A stretch of 64,000 bases of DNA from Vicingaceae bacterium (GTDB lineage: Bacteria; Bacteroidota; Bacteroidia; Flavobacteriales_E; Vicingaceae): NCBI GenBank assembly GCA_028245195.1, contig JAOKCF010000007.1, forward strand, positions 38,801 through 102,800. Reading direction: 5' to 3'. The notes under the pieces are model-generated. The model ran no database searches. It saw only the letters and a program-made list of their open reading frames with translations, and was not told the origin of the DNA. Positions within the stretch are counted from its first letter, which is position 1; each line of letters starts with the position of its first letter. This document shows, in pieces, positions 38,541 to 48,342 of this stretch. A program made the position numbers and the translations under genes.

Positions 38541-41500
38541 ATGAAAGGAAAGTTTAATGTATACAAATCTTCTGCTGGCTCAGGGAAAACTTACACCTTA
38601 GTACAAGAGTTTTTAAGGATTTGCTTAACCAGTGAAGACCTGTATGGCTTTTCACGAATATTAGCGATTACGTTTACCAACAAGGCTACATTTGAGATGA
38701 AGCAAAGAATCTTGAAGGCACTAAAGCAAATTGGTAATCAAGATGAAAGAGTTGTCGACCTATTAGAAAGCTTGCAAGCAGCAACGGGTCTTACAAAAGA
38801 AGAATTGGTATTAAAGTGTCAGCAAATCTTAACGGCTATTTTGCACTCTTATGCTGATTTTAGTATTAGCACCATCGATAAGTTTACACACCGTTTGGTT
38901 CGAACCTTTGCAAAAGATTTAGGTCTCTCTCCTACGTTTAAAGTTGAACTAGAAGCTTCTGACGTTTTAAATGAAGTGATAGATTTATTAATTGATAAGC
39001 TTGGCATTGATGAAGCGTTGACTGAGCTTTTGATTCAATTTGCTTTTTCTCGTATGGAAGATGAAAAGACGTGGAAGATTGACAAAGAAATGTTTCAATT
39101 TGCCATGCAATTTTTCCAAGAGCAATCATTTCCATACCTAAAAGAACTAAGAGAAGTATCACCCGAAACATATTCGGATACCCTAAAACTAAATAATCGA
39201 AGGTTATCTGAATTTGAAAAGGAAATTAAGACAATAGGAAAGGAGGCAATGGATTTAATTGTTGCTAGCGGAGCAGAAAAAGCTTCTTTTTCCAATAGAG
39301 CTGCTATATGCAATTTCTTTCACCGTTTCCAAGAATTTGACCTTTCAAACCTTCCTCCAAAAAGTACTGCAATCAAAACAGTGGAGGAGGATAAGTGGTG
39401 TGCTGGGAAATGCACAGCTAACCAAGCGGCAGCTATTGACGGAATTAAGGACCAGTTAACGGAGTTGTTTCATAAAGGAGTAAATTATTACACCGATAAC
39501 ATAAAAAACTACTTAGCTGTCAATGAGACTTCGAAATATCTTCATTCGTTAAGTTTATTAAATCACATTGAGAAACGGCTCAATGAATATAAGAAAGAAG
39601 AAAAAATCTTGAATATTTCAGATTTCAATCAATTGATTTCTTCTATTGTTGAACACGAGCCCATGCCTTTTATTTATGAGCGTTTGGGAGATAAGTATCA
39701 GTACTTGATGATTGATGAGTTTCAAGATACGTCAGTTCTACAGTTCTCTAATTTGTTGCCCTTGGTGGAAAATTCTTTGGCTCAAGGGTTCGAAAATTTA
39801 ATTGTAGGAGACGCAAAACAGGCCATTTACCGATTTAGGGGTGGGGAAGTGCAGCAGTTCTCAGAAATGCCGAATTATATCTTGCCTGAAATTCAACAAA
39901 ATGAATTGTATCAGGAGCGAATGCAAACGCTTGAATTTCAATATAATCAAACAAATTTGGCAACTAACTATCGTTCGCTTAGCGAAGTGGTGAATTTTAA
40001 TAACGCCTTTTTCGAATTTGTTAAAAATGACTCCAACTTAACCCCAAAGATCAAAGCTATTTTTGAGGGGCATCAGCAAGAAATAGTAGAGAAGAAAAGA
40101 GGAGGGTATGTTGAAATACAATTTGTAGAAGGGGAAAAGAAAGAAGATCGATTGCCGATTTATGAGCAAATTATTTTGAATATAATAGAACGCAGCTTGG
40201 AAAATGGCTATCAGCTTAAAGATATTGCAATCTTAGTGCGTAAAAAGTCGCAGGGGAGAGATGCTGCCGAATTTTTAAAGGCGAATAATATTAATGTTTT
40301 GTCTAGTGAAGCGTTATTGCTTAGGAACGATACAACCGTTAATTTTTTGGTGCGTTTTGCCCAATGGATTTTTCAACCTCAAATACATCTTTATCGGAAA
40401 GAAGTAATTGAGTTCTTAGTAGAACAGCAATTTCTTTCTGAATCACTGCATAAATACTATACAACGGAAGCTACTGGAATGACCACAAAAGGTCTTTTGA
40501 ACGAAACCGGGCTTACAATTGAAGTTGAGGATCTAAAGTTATTAGCTTCTCATGAGTTCTTTGAAGAAATCATTCGAAAGTTTGGATTGGACAAAACGTA
40601 CAATGTATATCTTCAATTTTTTCAAGATGCAGTATTTGATTATTTTAAATCGAATAAGGGGAATATCCAAAGTTTTTTGGATTGGTGGGAAGAGAATCAA
40701 GAGCGGTTTAGTATTTCAACTTCAGATGAAACCAATGCGGTGAGTATAATGACCATACACAAGTCAAAAGGATTGGAGTTCCCAATTTGTATCATTCCAT
40801 TTGCGGAACAAGAAATAGCGCAGCACGGACCATTTCGAACAAATGTCATATGGACCAAAACTGCTACAGAGCCTTCGGTGAAACTGCCCTATGCGTTGGT
40901 GGAATTCAATAGCAATTTGAGAGATTCTGAGCTTTCTGCAGCCTATGAAACGGAGTTAGAGAAATTACAAATTGACTTCATGTGTGATAATTATGTTGCG
41001 TTTACGAGAACTGTGGATGCGCTTTTTCTGTTAACGAACCAATTTACACCACCTAAAGGTCAGCCTTCAAATCCTAGGTTGGTGAAGTTACCGCAATTAA
41101 TCCATGATTTTGTTGAACAAAACGACTTAGAACCGAGTAAAGGCAGAGTAAGTTGGGGGGAATTTCTTACAAACTTATCAATACATGAATTAAATAAAGA
41201 GGACTATCCACTGAATTATCTTTCCTCACCATGGAGTGACAAGATTAATATTAGTGCAAGTAGTCAATCAACCTGGAAGCAGAACGAGCCTATTCAATAT
41301 GGTATTTTAATGCACGAAATTTTAGGAGAAATAGTAAGCATAGCAGATATAAAAGAGGTTCTTCAACGGTATAAGGCTGATGGATCGTTGAACGAGTTAG
41401 AGTTTCAAACAATGGGGCGGAAGCTCAATCAAATTATAATGAATTCAAAAATACAGCCCTTTTTTGATTCTCGGTATGCTGTAAAGCAAGAAGCTAGCAT

Positions 41501-41708
41501 GCTGAGTAAGTCGGGGAAACTCCTTCGACCAGATCGAGTGGTTTTTTGGGATAATAAAACGGTAATTCTCGATTTTAAAACCGGAGAAAAGAATGATGCT
41601 CACCATGAGCAAATGAGAGAATATCAATCCGTTCTACAAGAAATTAGTAAAACTGAAGTTGAGGCGTATCTGTTGTATACGGAAACAGAAGAGTTGGTAA
41701 AGATTTAA
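38541..41708 (+). CDS. UvrD/REP helicase with C-terminal PD-(D/E)XK nuclease (AddA/RecB-like)
   Basis: YKSSAGSGKTYTLVQEFLR, DEFQDTSVLQFSNL, VGDAKQAIYRFRGGE, MTIHKSKGLEFPI; C-terminal RPDRVVFWDNKTVILDFKTG. Confidence 0.92.
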   Translation: MKGKFNVYKSSAGSGKTYTLVQEFLRICLTSEDLYGFSRILAITFTNKATFEMKQRILKALKQIGNQDERVVDLLESLQAATGLTKEELVLKCQQILTAILHSYADFSISTIDKFTHRLVRTFAKDLGLSPTFKVELEASDVLNEVIDLLIDKLGIDEALTELLIQFAFSRMEDEKTWKIDKEMFQFAMQFFQEQSFPYLKELREVSPETYSDTLKLNNRRLSEFEKEIKTIGKEAMDLIVASGAEKASFSNRAAICNFFHRFQEFDLSNLPPKSTAIKTVEEDKWCAGKCTANQAAAIDGIKDQLTELFHKGVNYYTDNIKNYLAVNETSKYLHSLSLLNHIEKRLNEYKKEEKILNISDFNQLISSIVEHEPMPFIYERLGDKYQYLMIDEFQDTSVLQFSNLLPLVENSLAQGFENLIVGDAKQAIYRFRGGEVQQFSEMPNYILPEIQQNELYQERMQTLEFQYNQTNLATNYRSLSEVVNFNNAFFEFVKNDSNLTPKIKAIFEGHQQEIVEKKRGGYVEIQFVEGEKKEDRLPIYEQIILNIIERSLENGYQLKDIAILVRKKSQGRDAAEFLKANNINVLSSEALLLRNDTTVNFLVRFAQWIFQPQIHLYRKEVIEFLVEQQFLSESLHKYYTTEATGMTTKGLLNETGLTIEVEDLKLLASHEFFEEIIRKFGLDKTYNVYLQFFQDAVFDYFKSNKGNIQSFLDWWEENQERFSISTSDETNAVSIMTIHKSKGLEFPICIIPFAEQEIAQHGPFRTNVIWTKTATEPSVKLPYALVEFNSNLRDSELSAAYETELEKLQIDFMCDNYVAFTRTVDALFLLTNQFTPPKGQPSNPRLVKLPQLIHDFVEQNDLEPSKGRVSWGEFLTNLSIHELNKEDYPLNYLSSPWSDKINISASSQSTWKQNEPIQYGILMHEILGEIVSIADIKEVLQRYKADGSLNELEFQTMGRKLNQIIMNSKIQPFFDSRYAVKQEASMLSKSGKLLRPDRVVFWDNKTVILDFKTGEKNDAHHEQMREYQSVLQEISKTEVEAYLLYTETEELVKI

Positions 41709-42361
41709 CTTACCAAATCTTTCAATTCGTTACACGTATTTTTTGGATTGGAAGATTTGAAAACAAAACTTCCTGCTACCAATACTTCTGCTCCTGCATC
41801 TGTTAATCTTTTTGCATTGGCTGAGGTTACTCCACCATCGATTTCAATTAGGGTAGTTGCATCGCTTTCATCAATCATTCGTCTCAATTTAAGAACCTTA
41901 CTGTAGGTTTGTTCGATAAATGACTGTCCGCCAAATCCTGGGTTTACAGACATGATACAAACTAAGTCAATGTCCTTAATCACATCTTCCAATACAGAAA
42001 CAGGAGTATGAGGGTTCAACGCAACACCAGCTTGCATGCCTTCTGCTTTAATCGATTGAAGTGTTCGGTGAAGGTGATTACAAGCTTCGTAATGTACCGT
42101 TAGAATATCGGCACCAACAGCCTTAAAGTCTTTGATGTAGCGATCTGGATCAACAATCATCAAATGAACATCAAATGGTTTAGTGGAAAGTGGTTTAATG
42201 GCTTTAATTACCGGCATACCGAATGATATGTTGGGTACAAAAACACCATCCATTACATCAATGTGGTACCAGTCAGCAGAACTATTTTCGATTATATCAC
42301 AGGCAGACTGTAGGTTAGAGAAGTCCGCTGCTAAAATGGAAGGAGCAATTTTATGAGCCAT
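41705..42361 (-). CDS. rpe: Ribulose-phosphate 3-epimerase
   Basis: IAPSILAADFSNL, WYHIDVMDGVFVPNISFG, VHLMIVDPDRYI, MSVNPGFGGQSF. Confidence 0.96.
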   Translation of the reverse strand: MAHKIAPSILAADFSNLQSACDIIENSSADWYHIDVMDGVFVPNISFGMPVIKAIKPLSTKPFDVHLMIVDPDRYIKDFKAVGADILTVHYEACNHLHRTLQSIKAEGMQAGVALNPHTPVSVLEDVIKDIDLVCIMSVNPGFGGQSFIEQTYSKVLKLRRMIDESDATTLIEIDGGVTSANAKRLTDAGAEVLVAGSFVFKSSNPKNTCNELKDLVS

Positions 42362-42402
42362 CTTTTTTTACAAAAATAGGCGATTATTAACATATATGAG
42401 GT

Positions 42403-43269
42403 CTAGCCCAAGTAAGATTTTAAGATTTTTGTGTGACTGTTCACTTTTAATCGTCGAACTGCTTTTTCTTTAATCTGACGAACCCTTTCTCTCGTTAGCT
42501 CGTACTTCATCCCAATTTCTTCTAACGAGTGCGGACGGGTTCCGTTGAGTCCAAAAAACAAACGGAGTATTTCTGCTTCCCTGCAAGTTAAAAAAGTTAG
42601 TGATTGTTGCACTTCATTACAAAGAGATTCTGTTAATAAGGATTTATCTGGATCAGGAGTTAAAGAGTTTTTTAGTAAGTCGTACATGCTGCCACTCTCG
42701 TCATCTGAACTTAAAGGAGCATCCATTGAAACGTGGCGTCTGTTATTTTTGATTGAGCTTAAAATATCTTGATCTGAAATGTCAACGCAAGCTGCAATTT
42801 CGTGTGGTAAAGGTTCTCTTTCGTATTTCTGCTCTAACTCATTAAATACTTTTCTAACCTTATTAATGTTTCCAATTTTATTTAACGGTAAACGGACGAT
42901 TCTAGACTGCTCAGCAATAGCTTGCATAATAGATTGACGAATCCACCATACGGCATAAGATATGAATTTAAATCCTCTTGTTTCGTCAAATTTTTGGGCT
43001 GCTTTAATCAACCCCAAATTTCCTTCGTTAATTAAGTCTGATAAACCTAAGCCTTGATTTTGGTATTGCTTAGCTACTGAGACGACGAAACGAAGATTTG
43101 CTTTGGTAAGTTTTTCTAAGGCAATTGCATCTCCTTCTCTGATTCGAATGGCCAACGCAACTTCTTCTTCAGCCGTAATTAAGTCAACCTTGCCAATTTC
43201 TTGTAAATACCTATCAAGTGAAATAGTTTGTCGATTGGTGATGCTCTTAGAAATCTTGAGTTGTCTCAT
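42403..43269 (-). CDS. rpoD: Primary-type sigma-70 RNA polymerase sigma factor
   Basis: [54 protein letters not shown]; region 4 [26 protein letters not shown]. Confidence 0.92.
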   Translation of the reverse strand: MRQLKISKSITNRQTISLDRYLQEIGKVDLITAEEEVALAIRIREGDAIALEKLTKANLRFVVSVAKQYQNQGLGLSDLINEGNLGLIKAAQKFDETRGFKFISYAVWWIRQSIMQAIAEQSRIVRLPLNKIGNINKVRKVFNELEQKYEREPLPHEIAACVDISDQDILSSIKNNRRHVSMDAPLSSDDESGSMYDLLKNSLTPDPDKSLLTESLCNEVQQSLTFLTCREAEILRLFFGLNGTRPHSLEEIGMKYELTRERVRQIKEKAVRRLKVNSHTKILKSYLG

Positions 43270-43605
43270 TCCCTTTGGTTGGTTAATTTGTAAATATTGA
43301 GATAGAATCTGCTTTTAAATATAAGCAAAAACATCACATTTTAACATATTTTGACAAGCTTAGCACAATATTTGAAATTTAAACGATAAAAAGGATGCAT
43401 TAATATACAAATAAAGCGCTTTTGGTCGTACGGTGGTACAAGACGCAAAAGGACTTAAAAGCAGAAGTTAAACAACTATTTCGATGTAAATATGGTTTGT
43501 TTTTTGTGGACAGGAATGATCGAATTCATAGTTGAGGTATTTCGATTCATAATTGAGCAATAATTGGACTTGAACACTAAGAAATGTGAAAAAGTTAACG
43601 CACAA

Positions 43606-43667
43606 AAAAGCCCTTTAGGACATCATACACGTTGACTGAATTCAGTGTAACAGACCTAGAGGGCTTT
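43606..43667 (-). terminator. Intrinsic terminator of the rpsO-pnp unit with an unusually long structured loop
   Basis: 12-bp outer stem AAGCCCTTTAGG/CCTAGAGGGCTT (one G:U) with minus-strand T tract; the 35-nt loop carries the perfect palindrome ACTGAATTCAGT (43635..43646). Confidence 0.75.
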
Positions 43668-43687
43668 GCTTTATGGTTAGGAGAACC

Positions 43688-45826
43688 TTAGTCTTCTTTC
43701 TTCTCTGGCTTTGGAAGTAAAGCTTTTCTAGATAATTTGAATTTTCTAGTTTTAGGATCGATAGCAACTAACTGCACATCAATCATATCGCCTTCTTTCA
43801 ATTCATCTTCCACTTTTTCTACCCTGTTGTGAGCAATTTCAGAAATATGCAATAAACCGTCCTGTCCAGGTAAAATTTCAACAAATGCACCAAATGCAAC
43901 GATTGATTTTACTTTACCCTTGTAAGTTTCGCCTACCTCTGGAATCGCAGTAATTGCTTTAATTCTAGCAACAGCAGCATCTGAACTATCTTTGCTAGTT
44001 GAAACTATATCAATTACTCCCATGTTATCCACTTCTTCTAAAACAACAGTAGTTCCAGTTTCTTCTTGAATAGCTTGAATGATTTTTCCTCCTGGTCCAA
44101 TTACAGCACCAATCATTTCTTTAGGAATTTTTAATTGAACGATTCTTGGAGCATTTGCTTTGTAATCATCTTCAGGTTTAGAAATGGTTTTATTCATTTC
44201 ACCTAAAATGTGTAATCTACCATCTTTAGCTTGAGCTAATGCTTCTTCTAAAACTTGGAAAGAAAGACCTTTTACTTTGATGTCCATTTGACAAGCAGTA
44301 ATTCCATCTGCAGTACCTGTAACTTTAAAGTCCATGTCTCCTAAGTGATCTTCATCTCCTAAGATATCAGATAATACAGCATAGTTTCCGTCCGTGCCAC
44401 TGATTAATCCCATGGCAATGCCTGAAACTGGCTTCTTCAATTTTACACCTGCATCCATTAACGCTAATGAGCCCCCACAAACTGAAGCCATAGAAGAAGA
44501 GCCGTTAGATTCTAAAATATCAGAAACAACTCTGATGGTATATGGATTTTCTGTTCCTTTTGGAATCATTGGTTTCAAAGCTCTCATGGCTAAGTTACCG
44601 TGACCAATTTCTCTTCTACCTGGACCTCTGTTTGGTCTAGCTTCTCCTGTTGAGAAAGAAGGGAAGTTGTAATGTAAAATGAATTTTTCTGAATCTGTGA
44701 TTAAGGCACGGTCAACTCTTTGCTCGTCCATTTTACTACCTAAAGTAACAGAAACTAACGATTGAGTTTCACCCCTTGTAAACACAGCTGAACCGTGAGA
44801 ACCTGGTAAATAATCAATTTCAGTCCAGATAGGTCTAATTTCAGTTGTTTTTCTTCCGTCAAGTCTAATCTTCTCTTTCAATACAACATTTCTTACAGCT
44901 TCTTTTTGGGCTTTTCCGAAGTACTGCTTCAATAAGAATCCGTTCTCTTTAACAAAGTCTGCATCTAACGTGGCAATGAAATCATCTTTTACGGCTTTAA
45001 AGTTAGCTCCTCTTTTGTATTTGTCGGCATTGCCTTCTTTAGCAATTGCAAAACATCGATCGTAAGCGAAGTCGTGAATTTTTTTCATTAAGTCTTCATC
45101 AGACTTCTCATGATTGTATTCTCTTTTCGTTTTAGACTTTTCAACCAATGCAGCTAAATCATTCTGCAATTTACATTGAACTTGAATGGCTTTGTGCGCC
45201 TCTTTAATTCCTTCTAACATTTCTGCTTCAGAAACTTCTAGCATTTCACCTTCAACCATTACTACGCTTTCCATAGTACCTGCAATCATCAAATCGATAT
45301 CTGCACTTGCAAGCTCATCTAAGTTTGGATTAATTCTCCAAGCTCCATCAATTCTTGCAATTCGAACTTCAGATGTAGCCTCTTGAAAAGGAATGTCTGA
45401 AACCATAATTGCAGCCGAAGCAGCTAAGCAAGCTAAAGAATCTGTTGCTACATTTTCTTCAGCTGATATAAGTGAAATCGTTACGATTGTACTTGCGTGA
45501 AAATCAGATGGAAATAAAGGTCTTAAAGCTCTATCAACTAATCTAGAAACTAAGACTTCACCATCAGATGGTCTATTTTCTCTTTTTAAGAATCCACCGG
45601 GGAATCTTCCGATTGCAGAGAATTTCTCCCTGTAATCAACCATTAAAGGTAAAAAGTCGACGTCTTCGCCGGCTGATTGCTCAGCAACTACTGTTGCTAG
45701 AAGCATTGTTTTACCCATTTTTAAGACGATTGAACCGTCTGCTTGCTTAGCTAACTTTCCTGTTTCTAAGCTAATTTCCCGCCCATCGGGAAGTGTCATT
45801 GTCTGTGTTATTGCTTTCATTGACAT
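43688..45826 (-). CDS. pnp: Polyribonucleotide nucleotidyltransferase (PNPase)
   Basis: [58 protein letters not shown] ([19 protein letters not shown]) and S1 ([28 protein letters not shown]) domains. Confidence 0.97.
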   Translation of the reverse strand: MSMKAITQTMTLPDGREISLETGKLAKQADGSIVLKMGKTMLLATVVAEQSAGEDVDFLPLMVDYREKFSAIGRFPGGFLKRENRPSDGEVLVSRLVDRALRPLFPSDFHASTIVTISLISAEENVATDSLACLAASAAIMVSDIPFQEATSEVRIARIDGAWRINPNLDELASADIDLMIAGTMESVVMVEGEMLEVSEAEMLEGIKEAHKAIQVQCKLQNDLAALVEKSKTKREYNHEKSDEDLMKKIHDFAYDRCFAIAKEGNADKYKRGANFKAVKDDFIATLDADFVKENGFLLKQYFGKAQKEAVRNVVLKEKIRLDGRKTTEIRPIWTEIDYLPGSHGSAVFTRGETQSLVSVTLGSKMDEQRVDRALITDSEKFILHYNFPSFSTGEARPNRGPGRREIGHGNLAMRALKPMIPKGTENPYTIRVVSDILESNGSSSMASVCGGSLALMDAGVKLKKPVSGIAMGLISGTDGNYAVLSDILGDEDHLGDMDFKVTGTADGITACQMDIKVKGLSFQVLEEALAQAKDGRLHILGEMNKTISKPEDDYKANAPRIVQLKIPKEMIGAVIGPGGKIIQAIQEETGTTVVLEEVDNMGVIDIVSTSKDSSDAAVARIKAITAIPEVGETYKGKVKSIVAFGAFVEILPGQDGLLHISEIAHNRVEKVEDELKEGDMIDVQLVAIDPKTRKFKLSRKALLPKPEKKED

Positions 45827-45849
45827 TGTTTACAATTTATTATAAATAG

Positions 45850-45883
45850 TAAAGGGGGAATCGTTTCAAACGTTCCCCCTTTA
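45850..45883 (-). promoter_or_regulatory. Strong rpsO-pnp intergenic hairpin (possible processing/autoregulation site)
   Basis: TAAAGGGGGAA-t-CGTTT-c-AAACG-TTCCCCCTTTA: 11-bp plus 5-bp stem directly upstream of pnp and downstream of rpsO; no clear U tract. Confidence 0.75.
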
Positions 45884-45927
45884 TTGAAATTTTATTTAAT
45901 GAATGCTAAAAAGTTACTGAGAATCAT

Positions 45928-46197
45928 TTATTTTCTGATTCCTAACTCCTTAATCAATTCTCTATACTTTACGATATCTTTATTTTTTAGGTAATCTAAA
46001 AGTTTTCTCCTCTTACCTACCAAAGTAACTAATGCTCTTTCTGTAGCAAAATCTTTCTTATTTTGTTTCAGATGGCCTGTTAAATGGTTGATTCTTTCTG
46101 TAAAAAGAGCTACTTGTCCTTCAGTAGAACCTGTATTGGTTTTACTTTTTCCGAATTTTTCGAAGATTTCTTGTTTATTTTCAGTGCTAAGCGTCAT
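45928..46197 (-). CDS. rpsO: 30S ribosomal protein S15
   Basis: GSTEGQVALFTERINHLTGHLKQNKKDFATERALVTLVGKRRKLLDYL. Confidence 0.97.
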   Translation of the reverse strand: MTLSTENKQEIFEKFGKSKTNTGSTEGQVALFTERINHLTGHLKQNKKDFATERALVTLVGKRRKLLDYLKNKDIVKYRELIKELGIRK

Positions 46198-46246
46198 GTC
46201 TTATTTCCTATAAAATTTGAGAGTGCAAATGTAAAAAAAAAATGCT

Positions 46247-47125
46247 TTAGTTTTCACCCTTTTTAAACATTCTTAATAGTTGTGCCATTTTAGATTTTAA
46301 ATTTTTTCTTTCTACGATAAAATCTAAAAATCCGTGTTCCAATAAAAACTCTGATCGTTGAAATCCTTCTGGCAAATCTTTACCAATGGTCTCTTTCACT
46401 ACTCTAGGTCCTGCAAAGCCAATTAAAGCCTTAGGTTCAGAAAAGTTTAAGTCGCCCAACATGGCGAATGATGCGGTAACACCACCTGTAGTAGGGTCGG
46501 TAAGGAATGAGAAATAGGGCAGGTTAGCTGCTGCTAGTTGGGTTAATTTAGCTGAAGTTTTTGCCATTTGCATTAATGAAAATGCAGCTTCCATCATTCT
46601 TGCTCCACCAGACTTCGAAATCATCATGAATGGAATATCATTCTTTATGGCGTAATCAATAGCTCTTGCTATTTTCTCTCCAACAACTGAGCCCATTGAG
46701 CCTCCAATAAAACTAAAATCCATTGCAGCAATCATCAGTTTCTCGCCCTCAACTGTTCCGTGAGCCGTTCTACAAGCGTCTTTAAGTTTCGTCTTTTTCT
46801 GCGTTGCAACAAGTCGATCTGTATACTTCTTAGTGTCTTTGAAATCTAAAGGATCACCAGATGTTAAGTTTTTATTGATTTCTGACCATTTCTGGTTATC
46901 AAAAATGAGATCAAAATAATTTTCGGCTGTAACTCTTTCGTGATGATTACACTCTTGACAAACCCACATGTTGTCTAAGTGATCGTCTTGAGGAACTACT
47001 GAATTACAACTAGGGCACTTGTACCATAATCCTTCTGGAGTTTCTTTTTTCTCCTTAGTAGGAGTTAATATACCGTGCTTTATTCTTTTAAACCAACCCA
47101 TAGAAGGTGTTTTTTCTTTACTCAT
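46247..47125 (-). CDS. accD: Acetyl-CoA carboxylase carboxyltransferase subunit beta
   Basis: [64 protein letters not shown]. Confidence 0.96.
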   Translation of the reverse strand: MSKEKTPSMGWFKRIKHGILTPTKEKKETPEGLWYKCPSCNSVVPQDDHLDNMWVCQECNHHERVTAENYFDLIFDNQKWSEINKNLTSGDPLDFKDTKKYTDRLVATQKKTKLKDACRTAHGTVEGEKLMIAAMDFSFIGGSMGSVVGEKIARAIDYAIKNDIPFMMISKSGGARMMEAAFSLMQMAKTSAKLTQLAAANLPYFSFLTDPTTGGVTASFAMLGDLNFSEPKALIGFAGPRVVKETIGKDLPEGFQRSEFLLEHGFLDFIVERKNLKSKMAQLLRMFKKGEN

Positions 47126-48184
47126 TTAAGCGATTGTAATATCTTTATTCAAATACACATCTTGAATAGAGTTCAATAGTTGAACTCCTTCCTCAACTGG
47201 TTTTTGGAATGCTTTTCTTCCTGAAATCAAACCATGTCCACCAGCTCTTTTATTCACAACTGCTGTTGTTACAGCTTCCGCTAAATCGGATGCTCCAGAT
47301 GAAGCGCCTCCTGAATTGATTAATCCAGCTCTTCCCATATAGCAATTCGCTACTTGATAACGACACAAATCTATCGGATGATCAGTAGTTAACTCAGAAT
47401 ACATCTTAGGGTGAGTTTTTGCAAAATTAATTGCATTGAAACCACCGTGGTTTGTAGGTAATTTTTGCTTTATAATATCTGCTTGAATGGTAACTCCTAA
47501 GTGATTTGCTTGAGCAGTTATGTCAGTTGAAGTATGATAATCTATGCCGTCTTTTTTGAAAGCGTTATTTCTAAGGTAGCACCATAAAATGGTTGCCATT
47601 CCCAATTCATGCGCTCTTTCGAATGCTTGTACAATTTCTATTATTTGTCTGTTGCTATCCTCAGAACCAAAATAAATGGTCGCTCCAACTGCTGTTGCTC
47701 CTAAATTCCATGCTTCCTCAACCGAACCAAATGAAATCTGAGAATAGGTGTTTGGGTAAGTCAACATTTCATTGTGATTTAGCTTTACAATGAATGGGAT
47801 TTTGTGAGCATATTTTCTTGAAACAGAGGCTAATACTCCAAATGTTGAAGCCACTGCATTGCAACCACCTTCGATAGCTAATTTTACGATATTTTCTGGG
47901 TCAAAATAAATTGGATTAGGTGCAAAAGAAGCTCCTGCTGTGTGCTCAATTCCTTGATCTACAGGTAACATAGAAAGGTAGCCAGTGTTGGCTAGTCTTC
48001 CATGACCGTAAAGTGTTTGTAAGCTTTTTAGTACTTGATTACTCCTATTCGTTTCCTTAAATACACGATCTACAAAATCCTCTCCTGGCAAGTGTAGTAA
48101 GTCTTTGGAGATTGTTGAGCAAGTGTGGTTTAAAAGCGAATCTGCATCCGATCCTAAAAGATCTTCAATATTGTTGATAGACAT
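47126..48184 (-). CDS. fbaB: Class I fructose-bisphosphate aldolase (FbaB/DhnA-type)
   Basis: [45 protein letters not shown]. Confidence 0.85.
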   Translation of the reverse strand: MSINNIEDLLGSDADSLLNHTCSTISKDLLHLPGEDFVDRVFKETNRSNQVLKSLQTLYGHGRLANTGYLSMLPVDQGIEHTAGASFAPNPIYFDPENIVKLAIEGGCNAVASTFGVLASVSRKYAHKIPFIVKLNHNEMLTYPNTYSQISFGSVEEAWNLGATAVGATIYFGSEDSNRQIIEIVQAFERAHELGMATILWCYLRNNAFKKDGIDYHTSTDITAQANHLGVTIQADIIKQKLPTNHGGFNAINFAKTHPKMYSELTTDHPIDLCRYQVANCYMGRAGLINSGGASSGASDLAEAVTTAVVNKRAGGHGLISGRKAFQKPVEEGVQLLNSIQDVYLNKDITIA

Positions 48185-48342
48185 ATATAATCAAAGTTGT
48201 AAAAGAGGGACAAAGCTAATAAAAATATAAACTTTAATTTTTCATTTTGTTAGTTTTTAATTCACCAGTAACTTCCTTGAAATGAAGGTTATCTTAGAGC
48301 TGATAAGTTTTAAATAAACTGAAAGGTATTCAATGTTAAATG

